40,345 nt of DNA from Selenomonas sp. oral taxon 126 (GCF_001683335.1 NZ_CP016201.1:61785-102129), one strand, 5' to 3'; positions 16,108 to 24,331 are shown, counted from the first letter of the stretch. Numbers and translations: made by a program. The notes: generated by a model not told the origin, from the sequence alone.

Positions 16108-16752
16108 ATGGATAAGATACTGGATACAACACTTCTGATGCTCGAGGGGTCAACCGTCACCCTCGAGATTTTCTGCGTCACGCTCGCCCTCTCCCTCCCG
16201 CTCGGGCTCTTTGCCGCGCTCGGGAGGCTTTCGCGTTTCCGCCTGCTGAGTCGGCTGCTTGAGATCTACATCTGGATCATGCGCGGCACGCCGCTGATGT
16301 TGCAGCTCCTCTTTGTGTACTTCGCGCTGCCGATGGTCGGCATCATGCTGCCCGACATTGCAGCGGCACTCCTCGCATTCGTCCTCAATTACGCCGCCTA
16401 CTTCGCGGAGATCTTCCGCTCCGGCATACAGGCAGTCCCGCGCGGGCAGTTCGAGGCGGCGCGCGTCCTCGGCATGAGCGCCCCGCTCACCATGCGGCGC
16501 ATCGTCCTGCCGCAGGTGCTGCGCATCACCCTGCCGCCCGTCAGCAACGAGACCATCAACCTCGTCAAGGACACCTCCCTCGTCTACATCCTCGCCATGA
16601 ACGACCTCCTGCGCGTCGCGCGCACCATCGTTCAGCGCGAGTTCGACATGACCCCATTCCTCATTGCAGGCATCTTCTACCTCACAATGACCGCCGTGCT
16701 CACCTATGGATTCAAAAAGCTGGAGGCATACTATGGCAGATACAGCAGCTAA
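16108..16752 (+). CDS. Polar amino-acid ABC transporter permease
   Basis: A 214-residue permease of the His/Glu/Gln/Arg family. It has the family's short length, about five membrane helices, an [16 protein letters not shown] stretch near residue 50 and the EAA loop [22 protein letters not shown]. The ATG at 16108 has AAGGA upstream; the TTG just before it is an alternative. The 3' end overlaps the ATPase gene by 20 bp, and the ATPase ribosome site GGAGG lies inside it. It probably works as a homodimer with the neighbouring binding protein and ATPase. Confidence 0.92.
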   Translation: MDKILDTTLLMLEGSTVTLEIFCVTLALSLPLGLFAALGRLSRFRLLSRLLEIYIWIMRGTPLMLQLLFVYFALPMVGIMLPDIAAALLAFVLNYAAYFAEIFRSGIQAVPRGQFEAARVLGMSAPLTMRRIVLPQVLRITLPPVSNETINLVKDTSLVYILAMNDLLRVARTIVQREFDMTPFLIAGIFYLTMTAVLTYGFKKLEAYYGRYSS

Positions 16753-17515
16753 CGAGACGATGCTCTCCATGCGCGGCATTCATAAATCCTTCGGTGAGCT
16801 CGGTGTCCTGCGCGGCATCGACCTCAGCCTCACGCGCGGCGAGGTACTTGCCATCATCGGCTCCTCGGGGTCGGGCAAATCCACACTCCTGCGCTGCATC
16901 AACAAACTCGAGACGATTGATCGCGGCACGATCACGATCAACGGGGAAACGCTCTGCGAGACGAAGGAAGGAGAACGGGCGGCGACATATGCGAGCAATG
17001 CCGACGTGCGTCGCATCCTCATGTCCACGGGCATGGTCTTTCAGCAGTTCAACCTCTTCCCCCATATGACCGTCATTGAGAACCTGATCGAAGCGCCCTG
17101 TCACGTCAAGGGACAACGCAAAGAGGAGATCCTGCCCTATGCGCGCGAACTGCTGGCAAAGGTCGGACTCTCCGACCGCGAGAACTACTATCCGAGCCAG
17201 CTCTCGGGTGGGCAGCAGCAGCGCGTCGCCATCGCGCGCGCCCTTGCCATGAAGCCCGACATCATGCTCTTTGACGAGCCGACCTCCGCCCTCGACCCCG
17301 AGCTCACGGGCGAGGTGCTGCGCACCATGCGTGCACTTGCCGCCGAACGCATGACCATGATTGTCGTCACGCACGAAATGGCATTCGCACGCGAGGCAGC
17401 CACCAACGTCATCTTTATGGAGAACGGCGTCATCGTCGAGCAGGGAGAGCCGCAGACATTTTTCTCTGCGCCGAAGGAGGAGAGGACACGGGAGTTCTTG
17501 CGGAATATGCTATAA
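16733..17515 (+). CDS. Polar amino-acid ABC transporter ATPase
   Basis: A 260-residue ATPase of the GlnQ/TcyC type. Walker [11 protein letters not shown]-loop [13 protein letters not shown], signature [15 protein letters not shown], Walker [15 protein letters not shown] and the H-loop VTHEM are all intact. The start at 16733 is set by GGAGG 6 bases upstream; an upstream frame from 16706 is only an extension. It powers import by the two genes before it. No terminator is evident between it and the toxin-antitoxin genes at 17581. Confidence 0.95.
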   Translation: MADTAANETMLSMRGIHKSFGELGVLRGIDLSLTRGEVLAIIGSSGSGKSTLLRCINKLETIDRGTITINGETLCETKEGERAATYASNADVRRILMSTGMVFQQFNLFPHMTVIENLIEAPCHVKGQRKEEILPYARELLAKVGLSDRENYYPSQLSGGQQQRVAIARALAMKPDIMLFDEPTSALDPELTGEVLRTMRALAAERMTMIVVTHEMAFAREAATNVIFMENGVIVEQGEPQTFFSAPKEERTREFLRNML

Positions 17516-17531
17516 TCGTATTTATTTCATC

Positions 17532-17560
17532 TTTACATTGTCTTTCTCCCATGTTAGACT
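17532..17560 (+). promoter_or_regulatory. Possible promoter of the RelB-YoeB module
   Basis: TTTACA (17532-17537), 17 bases, TAGACT (17555-17560), 20 bases before the antitoxin start. An AGAGG ribosome site is at 17568-17572. Confidence 0.45.
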
Positions 17561-17580
17561 CTATACAAGAGGTGATGAAA

Positions 17581-17847
17581 ATGCCACAAACATTGATCAA
17601 TTTTCGTATGGATACAGACTTGAAGTGCAGCATGGAGCAAGTCTGCCGTGATCTTGGCATGAATATGACAACGGCATTTACCATCTTTGCAAAAAAGATG
17701 AGTCGTGAGCGGCGCATCCCTTTCGATGTTTCCGTTGATCCGTTCTACTCTCCTGCCAACATTGCATACCTCGAAGGTATTGTGGCCGATATGAAAAGCG
17801 GCAAGGCAAAATTTGAAGAGCATGACCTCATCGAGGTTGACGAATGA
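17581..17847 (+). CDS. RelB/DinJ-family antitoxin
   Basis: An 88-residue protein with the RelB/DinJ N-terminal ribbon-helix-helix pattern: TLINFRMDTDLKCSMEQVCRDLGMNMTTAFTIFAKKM, where a beta strand binds DNA and two helices dimerise. The C-terminal part (KSGKAKFEEHDLIEVDE) is acidic and expected to wrap around the toxin. ATG 17581 is chosen because the AGAGG site is 8 bases upstream; ATG 17575 is too close. The stop overlaps the toxin start (ATGA). Normally antitoxin and complex repress their own promoter. Confidence 0.9.
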   Translation: MPQTLINFRMDTDLKCSMEQVCRDLGMNMTTAFTIFAKKMSRERRIPFDVSVDPFYSPANIAYLEGIVADMKSGKAKFEEHDLIEVDE

Positions 17848-18098
17848 AACTTCTATGGGAAGAACGTGCATGGGCAGACTATCTCTATTGGCAGGGACAA
17901 GATCGCAAAACCTTGAAGCGAATTAATGACCTCTTAAAAGATGTGCAGCGACACGCATTCGAGGGAATTGGAAAACCCGAACCACTCCGCGAAAAGCTCT
18001 CCGGCTGTTGGAGCCGCCGCATAGACGAAACAAATCGGCTCGTCTATCGTATACAGGATGGCAGTTTGTATATTCTCGCGTGCAGAGGACACTATTGA
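17844..18098 (+). CDS. yoeB: YoeB-family mRNA interferase toxin
   Basis: An 84-residue toxin, exactly the length of E. coli YoeB. The catalytic positions match: Glu46 (KPEPL), Arg65 (NRLVY) and His83-Tyr84 at the C-terminus (ACRGHY). Family members bind the ribosomal A site and cleave mRNA. It overlaps the antitoxin gene by 4 bp. YoeB in E. coli pairs with a YefM/Phd antitoxin; here the partner is RelB/DinJ-like, a known alternative pairing in Firmicutes. All key residues are present, so it is probably active. Confidence 0.93.
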   Translation: MKLLWEERAWADYLYWQGQDRKTLKRINDLLKDVQRHAFEGIGKPEPLREKLSGCWSRRIDETNRLVYRIQDGSLYILACRGHY

Positions 18099-18121
18099 GC
18101 ATAAGAGAAAGCGAGGAAATC

Positions 18122-18298
18122 ATGTCCGCACAGATTATCGACCTGAACCGCATCAAAGAACTTGAGGTTGACGAGCTCATCGACATCTTCAACGAGATGA
18201 TCGAAGAAGCGCCCGCACAGGGAATGCCCGAGGTCGCTGCAATGGCGCAGGAGGTCAAAAAGGATATTCTAAAGATCGTCATAAAAGGGGAATCGTAG
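18122..18298 (+). CDS. Small hypothetical protein, 58 residues
   Basis: A short acidic protein starting at ATG 18122 after a GAGG site (MSAQIIDLNRIKELEVDEL). It looks helical: two amphipathic stretches with a proline-containing turn (EEAPAQGMPEV) and a C-terminal KKDILKIVIKGES. I do not recognise a family. It follows the YoeB gene by 23 bp in the same direction and may be co-transcribed. It could be a small accessory protein of the accessory block, but this is only by position. Confidence 0.55.
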   Translation: MSAQIIDLNRIKELEVDELIDIFNEMIEEAPAQGMPEVAAMAQEVKKDILKIVIKGES

Positions 18299-18316
18299 AA
18301 CAGCGTTGTAGATTTG

Positions 18317-18325
18317 TGATATAAT
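18317..18325 (+). promoter_or_regulatory. Extended -10 promoter of the RelE/HigB-like gene
   Basis: TGATATAAT is a perfect extended -10 about 30 bases before ATG 18357. GGAGGA lies 8 bases before the ATG. Confidence 0.55.
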
Positions 18326-18356
18326 ATATAAATATACTCCATTTGGAGGAATACTG

Positions 18357-18701
18357 ATGAATGTTATCTTCTATCAGAAAGAAGATGGAACAGAACCGGC
18401 AAAAGAGTTCTTAAAAGGACTTGATCCTAAAATGCGAGCAAAAGTTGCTCGTACTGTCAATCAGCTGATTACAGCGGGACATAGTCTACGCCCTCCGATT
18501 TCAAAAAATCTTGGTGATGGCATAATGGAACTCAGGACAATATTCGGCAACAATATTTCTCGTGTTTTATACTTCTTTATGGTTGGTGATACTGCCGTTC
18601 TCACAAACGGGTTCATTAAAAAAACACAAAAGACACCTCCGGAAGAAATAGACCGTGCAAAAAGATACCGAGATGACTATAAAAGGAGGAATCCATCATG
18701 A
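18357..18701 (+). CDS. RelE/HigB-like toxin (phage Gp49-like family)
   Basis: A 114-residue protein with the layout of the phage-derived Gp49-like/HigB group: VIFYQKEDGTEPAKEFLKGL at the start, KMRAKVARTVNQLITAG, then ISKNLGDGIMELRTIFGNNISRVLYFF and VLTNGFIKKTQKTPPEEIDRAKRYRDDY. The last stretch is the family's C-terminal signature. Members act as ribosome-dependent RNases. It is AT-richer than the surrounding core genes, consistent with transfer. Its stop overlaps the start of the partner gene (ATGA). Confidence 0.88.
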   Translation: MNVIFYQKEDGTEPAKEFLKGLDPKMRAKVARTVNQLITAGHSLRPPISKNLGDGIMELRTIFGNNISRVLYFFMVGDTAVLTNGFIKKTQKTPPEEIDRAKRYRDDYKRRNPS

Positions 18702-18880
18702 CTACATGGTTAGAGTTCTTGGAAGAACAGCTAAAAGACCCTGAGTTTAAGCGGGAGTATGATACGCTTGAGGATTGGTATCAGGAAGAACTTGCGCAGC
18801 AGCGTGCATTGAATCACGATAATAAAGGTTCTGCTTCCCCTGCTTCAGATCACGATGCGTCGCGTATAGCCTATGCTTAA
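18698..18880 (+). CDS. Short HigA-like antitoxin remnant or antitoxin without HTH
   Basis: A 60-residue protein that begins like the N-terminus of antitoxins paired with Gp49-like toxins (WLEFLEEQLKDPEFKREYDTLEDWYQEELAQQRAL). In typical partners an XRE helix-turn-helix follows about here. This one instead ends in a low-complexity stretch (HDNKGSASPASDHDASRIAYA) and stops. I checked the other frames downstream and saw no HTH, so it looks truncated rather than frameshifted. It may still bind the toxin but is unlikely to bind DNA. A terminator follows. Confidence 0.65.
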   Translation: MTTWLEFLEEQLKDPEFKREYDTLEDWYQEELAQQRALNHDNKGSASPASDHDASRIAYA

Positions 18881-18904
18881 AGGAAAAAATCTATTGAAAT
18901 ACCA

Positions 18905-18959
18905 AACAGGGCAGATGCAGAGGTGATGAGCCTCCGTATCTGCCCTGTTCTTTTATTTT
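18905..18959 (+). terminator. Terminator after the second toxin module
   Basis: The arm at 18905-18918 (AACAGGGCAGAT) pairs with 18936-18949, with GAGG/CCTC extending the stem, followed by a T-rich stretch. It probably also serves the Sel1 gene from the other side. Confidence 0.7.
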
Positions 18960-18966
18960 CATATGA

Positions 18967-21175
18967 TTAAAGATAGTCGGCAATGCTGTGATTCTCTAGG
19001 GATGCGAGGGTAACAAGCCGCAGCTTTTGCAATTCCGCCTCTATAAACTCGTATGTAGACTGACCGATGAAATGCGCCACGAGAAGCAGGAAGAGGCGCA
19101 TGTTGCTTAACCCCATCATCTTGTCCCATTCAGCTGCATTTTCCAGATCTGTTGTATCTCCATTCGTCAGACAGATTTGGAAAGATTTTCTACCACGATT
19201 GATAAATACCACATCTGAAATACCTACGTATGGATTCCAGTTTGCATTTCCACTCTCTCCTAGTAGATAAAGACCTTTATTTGTGAATATAATCTCCTCG
19301 TTGTCAGAAAACAAGTTTGGATTTGTCGTTCCTCCAACAACGATTTCATTACGTTCCATAATGCCCTTGCGAATCCACTCTCGATCAGATGTGATATTGG
19401 GATTCACTTCATAGGTATAGCCATTCTTCCAATAACCTTCTTCCTCCCATAGAATTTTTCCCGACTTCAATCGCCCAAGAATCAGTGTAGAGCAGAGTTC
19501 AGCCATAACATGAGGATTGATAAGTTGTTTACACAGCCATTTCTTTGCAGGTTGAATCCCCTCGTTCATCGCCTTGACATACCACTCCCACGCCGAGTCA
19601 AGGTCTTTCGCAATGCCTCCCTTCTTCATAGCAACGCGCCAGATTATACATCCCCCAACCGTAACCAGCTTCTGCTGATTTCCAATAATACTCGACTGCC
19701 TTTCTATCATTGTGCAGCCCATATTCTTCCGAGGAGCGAAGTATCCCCTGCATATACAGTGCTTCACCGCTCCCCCGTTCAGCGGCACGCTTATACCAGA
19801 ATCGTGCTTTTGCATAATTGCCTTCATCGAAGCAATACTCTCCTAAGCGGCATTCTGCCTCTGGAATTTGTTTATATGCCGCCTTTTCATACCACTCCTT
19901 TGCCTTCACCTCACTCTGCGCCACGCCTTCGCCATACTCGTAATCCATTGCCAAATAATACATAGCGTAGCCATTTCCGGCCTCGGCAGATTTCCGATAC
20001 CACTGTGCGGCAATCGACACATCATGTGGAACCCCCTTTCCTGCATCGTACAGCAATCCCAGTCTGCACATGGCATAAGAATTTTCTAATGCAGCAGATT
20101 TCTCATACCATTTTATCGCTTCGCCAATATCCTCCCCTGTTCCCTCACCGTCACGATAGCAATCTCCTAGCCACCACATCGCCCCATCATGCCCCGCACG
20201 TGCCGATTTCTGAAACCAGTCAAACGCTTTTTCTAAATCTTGCTCAACAACCTCCCCCTCACGGTATCGGACGCCCATCCACCACATAGCATCAGCATCA
20301 CCAAGTTTTGCTTTCTTTTCTGTCCACCGTATCGCACTTCTATAGTCTTCAACCTCTTTAAAATGTGTTTCTAAGCGATCCATCGCCCCGACATTGCCCT
20401 GATTTCCCGCCTTCACCAAGAGGCGAATCATATCCTCTTCTTTGCCCTGATTTTCATAAAGCTCCGCAAGGGCAAAAAGGGCATCGTCATAGCCGAGGTC
20501 GATTGCCTTTTGATAGCACTCGATGGCTTTCTTATCCTTTCCCTTCTCCTCGTACTGCTGTCCCTGCTCGAAGTATCTGCGTGGCTCATCCGCAATGGTT
20601 TCCAGATATTTCTCATCAAAGGGTACATCAACAAAACGAATCCCGAGTGTCTCAAAATCGACTGCCGTCTTGCTGTCAATCACAGCGACGGCTTTCCCGA
20701 CACCGAGATAGGTCTTGTTCTTCACGTTTAATGGGATACGGAAACTCGCATTACACAGGATAATCTCCTGTGCGCCCTCCTTGATGAGCCTGTCCAAATC
20801 ACTCTGCTCAAACGTAGCGAACTCCGCCATATCGCAGAGAATTTGATTCGTCGTATACTGACTGAGGCGATGGCGACGCTCCTCACGCCTTTGGATTGTT
20901 TGGACGGTCTTTGTGTCCACGTTCTCGGTTGGAACATCTGTGACGCCGAGGATGGTGCAGAGGCGCTGTGCGAGGTCGGGCGCGTTCCCATCGAGTGCGC
21001 CGACCTGCTCCGCCTCGGCGGGCAAATAGTGATCCTCAAGCCAGATTTTCAGCTTGCCGTTATGGAACTGGGCAATGATCTTCTCGATGTCGAAATACGT
21101 GCGCACTTCCTCGATGTTGCTGCGCGCCTGATAGCCGTCCTTTAAGTCGAGTGGGAATTTCACTTTTCGCGCCAT
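18967..21175 (-). pseudogene. Sel1-repeat protein with a C-terminal PH-like region, frameshifted
   Basis: One coding unit in two frames. The first (21175 to 19598) starts at ATG 21175 after GGAGGAAG. It has an N-terminal region of about 100 residues (KFPLDLKDGYQARSNIEEV, then KLKIWLEDHYL), a predicted beta region near 150-200 and about eight Sel1-type repeats (pattern A..WY.KAA..G...A...LG..Y..G). At 19617-19622 (GGGAGG on the coding strand) the reading continues in another frame: YNLARCYEEG followed by GIAKDLDSAWEWYVKAMNEG restores the repeat. That frame runs to 18967 and adds a C-terminal region (EEIIFTNKGLYLLGE and a following beta-rich segment) that looks PH-like, by pattern only. Sel1 repeats form a solenoid that binds proteins. 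The 3' part is AT-richer than the flanks. It may be mutation, sequencing error or recoding. Confidence 0.7.
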
Positions 21176-21185
21176 GATATTACTT

Positions 21186-21360
21186 CCTCCACACTTTATA
21201 AACAGAGCGCCCCTTCCACCGCTTACGCGGTCCCCCTCCCCCGCTGCGGCAGGGGAGGCTTTTAGACTGCGCCATATTAGCTTCCCCCGTCCGAGACGGG
21301 GCCTGTGCGCGGAACGCGTAGAAGTGGCGAGCGCAGCGAGCCGATAGGGGCACCTCATTC
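21186..21360. repeat. Structured intergenic repeat-like segment
   Basis: A 175-base stretch with no gene and several inverted repeats: CCGC/GCGG around TTAC at about 21220-21231, CTCCCC/GGGGAG around 21245, and CCCGTC/GACGGG at about 21286-21300. The high GC and stacked hairpins resemble dispersed intergenic repeats of GC-rich bacteria. One 13-base word (21269-21281) recurs at 39635-39647. Confidence 0.4.
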
Positions 21361-21362
21361 TC

Positions 21363-22469
21363 TCAATCAAATATGCTCAATATCGCCCTGCCAAAGCTCT
21401 TCACGGTCTGCACCGCCTTGGTCGCGACCTTGTGCAGTCCCTCGGCGACCTTCGTCACGACAGGGCGGATGACCTTGAATCCCTCGTAGACGGCAGAAGC
21501 GATCTTCTTGCCGGACTGACTGCTGATGGCAGAGGCGACCGCCGTGCCGAGGACGGGTCCGACGACGGGAATCGCGGTAAGCACACGTGCGCCGATGCCC
21601 TTCGTGCAGAGGTCGCCGATGGCAGCAGAGGCGATGCGCCCCATGCGGTCAACTGCCGCCGCAACGCTGATCTTGCCGCTGAAGACCTGCGAGGCTGTGC
21701 GCACGCTCTCGACGCCCCAACAGGCAATATTTGTGAGTACAGGGAGCGGCGTCGCCTTCTTGATGAAGGGGATGATGCCGCGCTCGACGGCGACGTAGAG
21801 CGAGCCCGTCGCGACCGCCTTGATGCCGCAGTCGTTCTCCGAGCCTGTCTGCTCCTCGGCGAGGTCAATGCCCGTATTGAGCGGTTCACCGTCCTCCCCC
21901 TCAGCGTATCTCAGCCCTGTGTCAAGGGCCGCACCGCCGACGCCAGCGAGCACAGCCTGCTCCGCGACGCCCTGCGCGGCGACCTTGACGGGGATGGGCT
22001 GCCATGCACCGCCGCCCGCACCGTCCGGCACGCGCTCCTCGATGGTGGCGGGCAGCGTCTCGACCTCCTGCGGGCTGTGCAGCGCCCGATGCACCTCGTT
22101 GTTGCCCGCAGCAAGCGCAAGCTGTGCCTCGGCGAGGTAGCGCGCACGCTCCTCCTCTGTCGCGCCCGGTACGGAGAGCAACTTTTCCTGCAGCCACGCC
22201 TCCTTTGTCCCGCCCGCGCGGCAGGTCTCATCGATCTCGCTCATGCTCTCGGTGAACTGATCCACGCCGTCCATGATGGAGGAACTGAGTTCCCCCGCCG
22301 CCTCTGCAGTCATGCCGCCGACGCGCTGAATGAACTCCTCACCGAGCCAGACAACTGTGCTTTTTTCCTTCGGTTTCTCCATCCATGAGGAGAGCATTTC
22401 CTTCGCGACGGAGAAAAGTCCCTTCGATTCCTCCGTGCGGAATCCCTCCATACGAATATCCTGTGCCAT
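21363..22469 (-). CDS. Hypothetical glycine-zipper/amphipathic protein
   Basis: A 368-residue protein of no family I recognise. The N-terminal 130 residues are helical and charged (SSWMEKPKEKS, EEERARYLAEAQLALAAGNNE). The central part has glycine-rich small-residue stretches (AVLAGVGGAALDTG). The C-terminal 150 residues hold two hydrophobic small-residue segments (GARVLTAIPVVGPVLGTAVASA, then KKIASAVYEGF) resembling glycine-zipper helices that insert in or oligomerise at membranes. It lies 2 bases downstream of the AAA+ gene stop, so it is surely co-expressed with it. It is a candidate substrate or membrane effector of that ATPase. Confidence 0.75.
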   Translation of the reverse strand: MAQDIRMEGFRTEESKGLFSVAKEMLSSWMEKPKEKSTVVWLGEEFIQRVGGMTAEAAGELSSSIMDGVDQFTESMSEIDETCRAGGTKEAWLQEKLLSVPGATEEERARYLAEAQLALAAGNNEVHRALHSPQEVETLPATIEERVPDGAGGGAWQPIPVKVAAQGVAEQAVLAGVGGAALDTGLRYAEGEDGEPLNTGIDLAEEQTGSENDCGIKAVATGSLYVAVERGIIPFIKKATPLPVLTNIACWGVESVRTASQVFSGKISVAAAVDRMGRIASAAIGDLCTKGIGARVLTAIPVVGPVLGTAVASAISSQSGKKIASAVYEGFKVIRPVVTKVAEGLHKVATKAVQTVKSFGRAILSIFD

Positions 22470-22471
22470 CT

Positions 22472-23983
22472 CTACGCCTCCCGCGATGCGTTCGTGAATT
22501 TCTTCGACTTGTACGTCTTTGCCATACTCTCGATGGCATCCTTCATCGTCTCGGAGATCGGATGCGTCCGTCGGATTGCCGCCTGCAAATCCTCCGTCGT
22601 GACGTGCTCCTTACCCGCGACAAATGCAGCCTCGATGCCGTCGCGCACGACGCTCTCGATGTCCGCCCCGCAATAGCCGTCCAACTTCTTTGCAAGTGCG
22701 GCGATGTCGATCTGCGCGAGATCCTGACGGCGGCGCTTGCCGATGTGGAGGCTCGCGATCTTCTCCCGCTCGCTCTGGTTCGGGAAGTCCACATAGAAAA
22801 TCTCATCGAAGCGTCCCTTACGCATGAGTTCGGGCGGGAGATTGGAAATATTGTTCGCGGTCGCGACAACGAAGGCCAGGCTGTCCTTTTCCTGCATCCA
22901 CGTGAGGAAGCTGCCGAAGAGACGCGTCGTCACCTCGGAGCTGCCCCCCTGTGCGCCCGCACCTGCAAATGCCTTTTCCAGCTCGTCGATCCAGAGAACG
23001 CAGGGAGAGCTCGCCTCCGTGAGTTGGAGCGCGCGGCGCATATTCGCCTCGGACTCGCCGACATACTTGCCCATGAGCCGCCCCATGTCCATGCGCAGGA
23101 GCGGCACCTCGAACATGGTCGCCGCCGCCTTTGCCGTGAGCGACTTGCCGCATCCAGGCATGCCCGCGATGAGGACACCCTTCGGGATGTCCACGCCGAA
23201 CTCCTTCGCACGGCGTACATGGTGGAAGATCTGCGCCTTCGTCCGCAGCCAATCCTTCAGATTCTCAAGCCCGCCGATGTCGTCCACGGTCTCATGCACC
23301 GTCACCATCTCGAGGATGCCGGACTTCTTGATCATCTGCTGTTTCTGACGCAGCACCATCGGCAGATCGCCCGCGTCAAGCTGTCCATCCTCGCTCACGG
23401 CGAGCGAGAGGATGTTGTCTATCTCCGTCTCGGTCAGCCCGCGCAGGTGCATGGCAAAGCTCTCGAGCAGATCCTCCACAGGTGTGGAAAGTCCGAGGTT
23501 CTCGAGAAAACGAAGGATGTGCGCCTTGATCCGCTCGGGACTGAGATAGTCGAGGCTCATCAGGGTGATATACGGTTCGAGCGGGCGCGGGATCGTGCCG
23601 AGGGGCGCGACAAGGACGACGGTGCAGTCATCCATCTCGCCGAGCGCGATGCGCTCCGCGAGGTAGCGCAGACGCGAGACGATCTCGGGATCCTCGAGCA
23701 TTCCCTCCACATCCTCGAGCACGAGGATCTTGCGCGCAAAATTCTGCTCCCGCAGCACCGTATCAAGCGAGGCACGCAGGTCGGAGGCATATCTGATGCC
23801 CGCTGCTGCGTCCACATATCCGCTGTGCATGCTCCACTCGATGAGCCCGCGCCCCTTCTGCACGGCGAGTTCTGCAAGAATGCTGCGCACCTTGCCATGT
23901 TCGAGCGTGTCGATGTAGAGCAGCGGCAGCCCCGCATCCATATACTGCTCGAGCTCCTTGCGAAATACCGGCTGATCTGTCAT
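22472..23983 (-). CDS. AAA+ ATPase, Ycf46-like
   Basis: A 503-residue protein. The C-terminal half is an active AAA+ module: Walker A GMPGCGKS at about 274-281, Walker B VLWIDELEKAF near 329-339, sensor 1 VVATANN, the second region of homology with ELMRKGRFDEIFYVDFPN (arginine finger region), then the small lid domain. The N-terminal half has an AAA-like fold but no P-loop; only a Walker B-like KILVLEDVEGML is seen. A degenerate first and active second domain is the Ycf46 pattern. Members probably remodel proteins, but substrates are unknown. It is flanked by the zinc-ribbon gene upstream and the glycine-zipper gene downstream. Confidence 0.88.
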   Translation of the reverse strand: MTDQPVFRKELEQYMDAGLPLLYIDTLEHGKVRSILAELAVQKGRGLIEWSMHSGYVDAAAGIRYASDLRASLDTVLREQNFARKILVLEDVEGMLEDPEIVSRLRYLAERIALGEMDDCTVVLVAPLGTIPRPLEPYITLMSLDYLSPERIKAHILRFLENLGLSTPVEDLLESFAMHLRGLTETEIDNILSLAVSEDGQLDAGDLPMVLRQKQQMIKKSGILEMVTVHETVDDIGGLENLKDWLRTKAQIFHHVRRAKEFGVDIPKGVLIAGMPGCGKSLTAKAAATMFEVPLLRMDMGRLMGKYVGESEANMRRALQLTEASSPCVLWIDELEKAFAGAGAQGGSSEVTTRLFGSFLTWMQEKDSLAFVVATANNISNLPPELMRKGRFDEIFYVDFPNQSEREKIASLHIGKRRRQDLAQIDIAALAKKLDGYCGADIESVVRDGIEAAFVAGKEHVTTEDLQAAIRRTHPISETMKDAIESMAKTYKSKKFTNASREA

Positions 23984-24010
23984 GATGTTCCCTCATTTCT
24001 GCTATGCATC

Positions 24011-24160
24011 TCAATACGTCCGATTGACCACCCATGAATGCGGCTGATTGCCCGGCTTGCGCGGACATTTCCCGGGCTGCGGACGTCCCGCCTGCATGCT
24101 CTTCTGCTCCTTCTTGCCGCAATAGGTGCACATATACTCGGTCATCTTCGGTGCTGCCAT
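24011..24160 (-). CDS. 49-residue zinc-ribbon-like protein
   Basis: A very small gene, too short for usual gene finders. It starts at ATG 24160 with AAGGA upstream and ends at TGA (24013-24011). The product has CTYCGKKEQKSM near residues 11-22 and CPRKPGNQPHSW further on, so Cys-x2-Cys plus a third Cys and a His, a plausible zinc site. It lies 27 bases before the AAA+ start and is the first gene of the cluster, downstream of its promoter. It could be an adaptor or RNA/protein-binding partner of the ATPase. Confidence 0.7.
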   Translation of the reverse strand: MAAPKMTEYMCTYCGKKEQKSMQAGRPQPGKCPRKPGNQPHSWVVNRTY

Positions 24161-24224
24161 GATCATTCATCCTTTCATACAGCGTGCGCGCGGCGCACTT
24201 ATCCACAGCTTTCCTCTGTCCTCT

Positions 24225-24252
24225 ATGATAGCACTTTCCACCCCCCCGTAAA
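24225..24252 (-). promoter_or_regulatory. Promoter of the zinc-ribbon/AAA+/Sel1 cluster
   Basis: On the minus strand TTTACG (24252-24247), 16 bases, then TATCAT (24230-24225) preceded by TGC, an extended -10. It is 65 bases upstream of the 49-residue gene. Confidence 0.5.
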
Positions 24253-24269
24253 GACATTTTACATACAAA

Positions 24270-24313
24270 AAAGAGCATTTACGCGCGCTTGAAACTACGT
24301 GTAAATGCTCTTT
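24270..24313 (-). terminator. Terminator of the MATE operon
   Basis: Thirteen paired bases (24270-24282 with 24301-24313) and a minus-strand T-run. It isolates the MATE operon from the AAA+ cluster promoter. Confidence 0.8.
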
Positions 24314-24331
24314 CTTATGACTGAGAAAATT

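Noticed and set aside
19610-19630. Programmed frameshift in the Sel1 gene as the main explanation
   Set aside because: No known slippery heptamer or downstream structure is seen; a lesion or error is simpler. Kept as an alternative in the findings.
22385-24037. A 550-residue plus-strand frame opposite the AAA+ gene
   Set aside because: Antisense shadow; no domain and no ribosome site, while the minus strand has complete Walker motifs.
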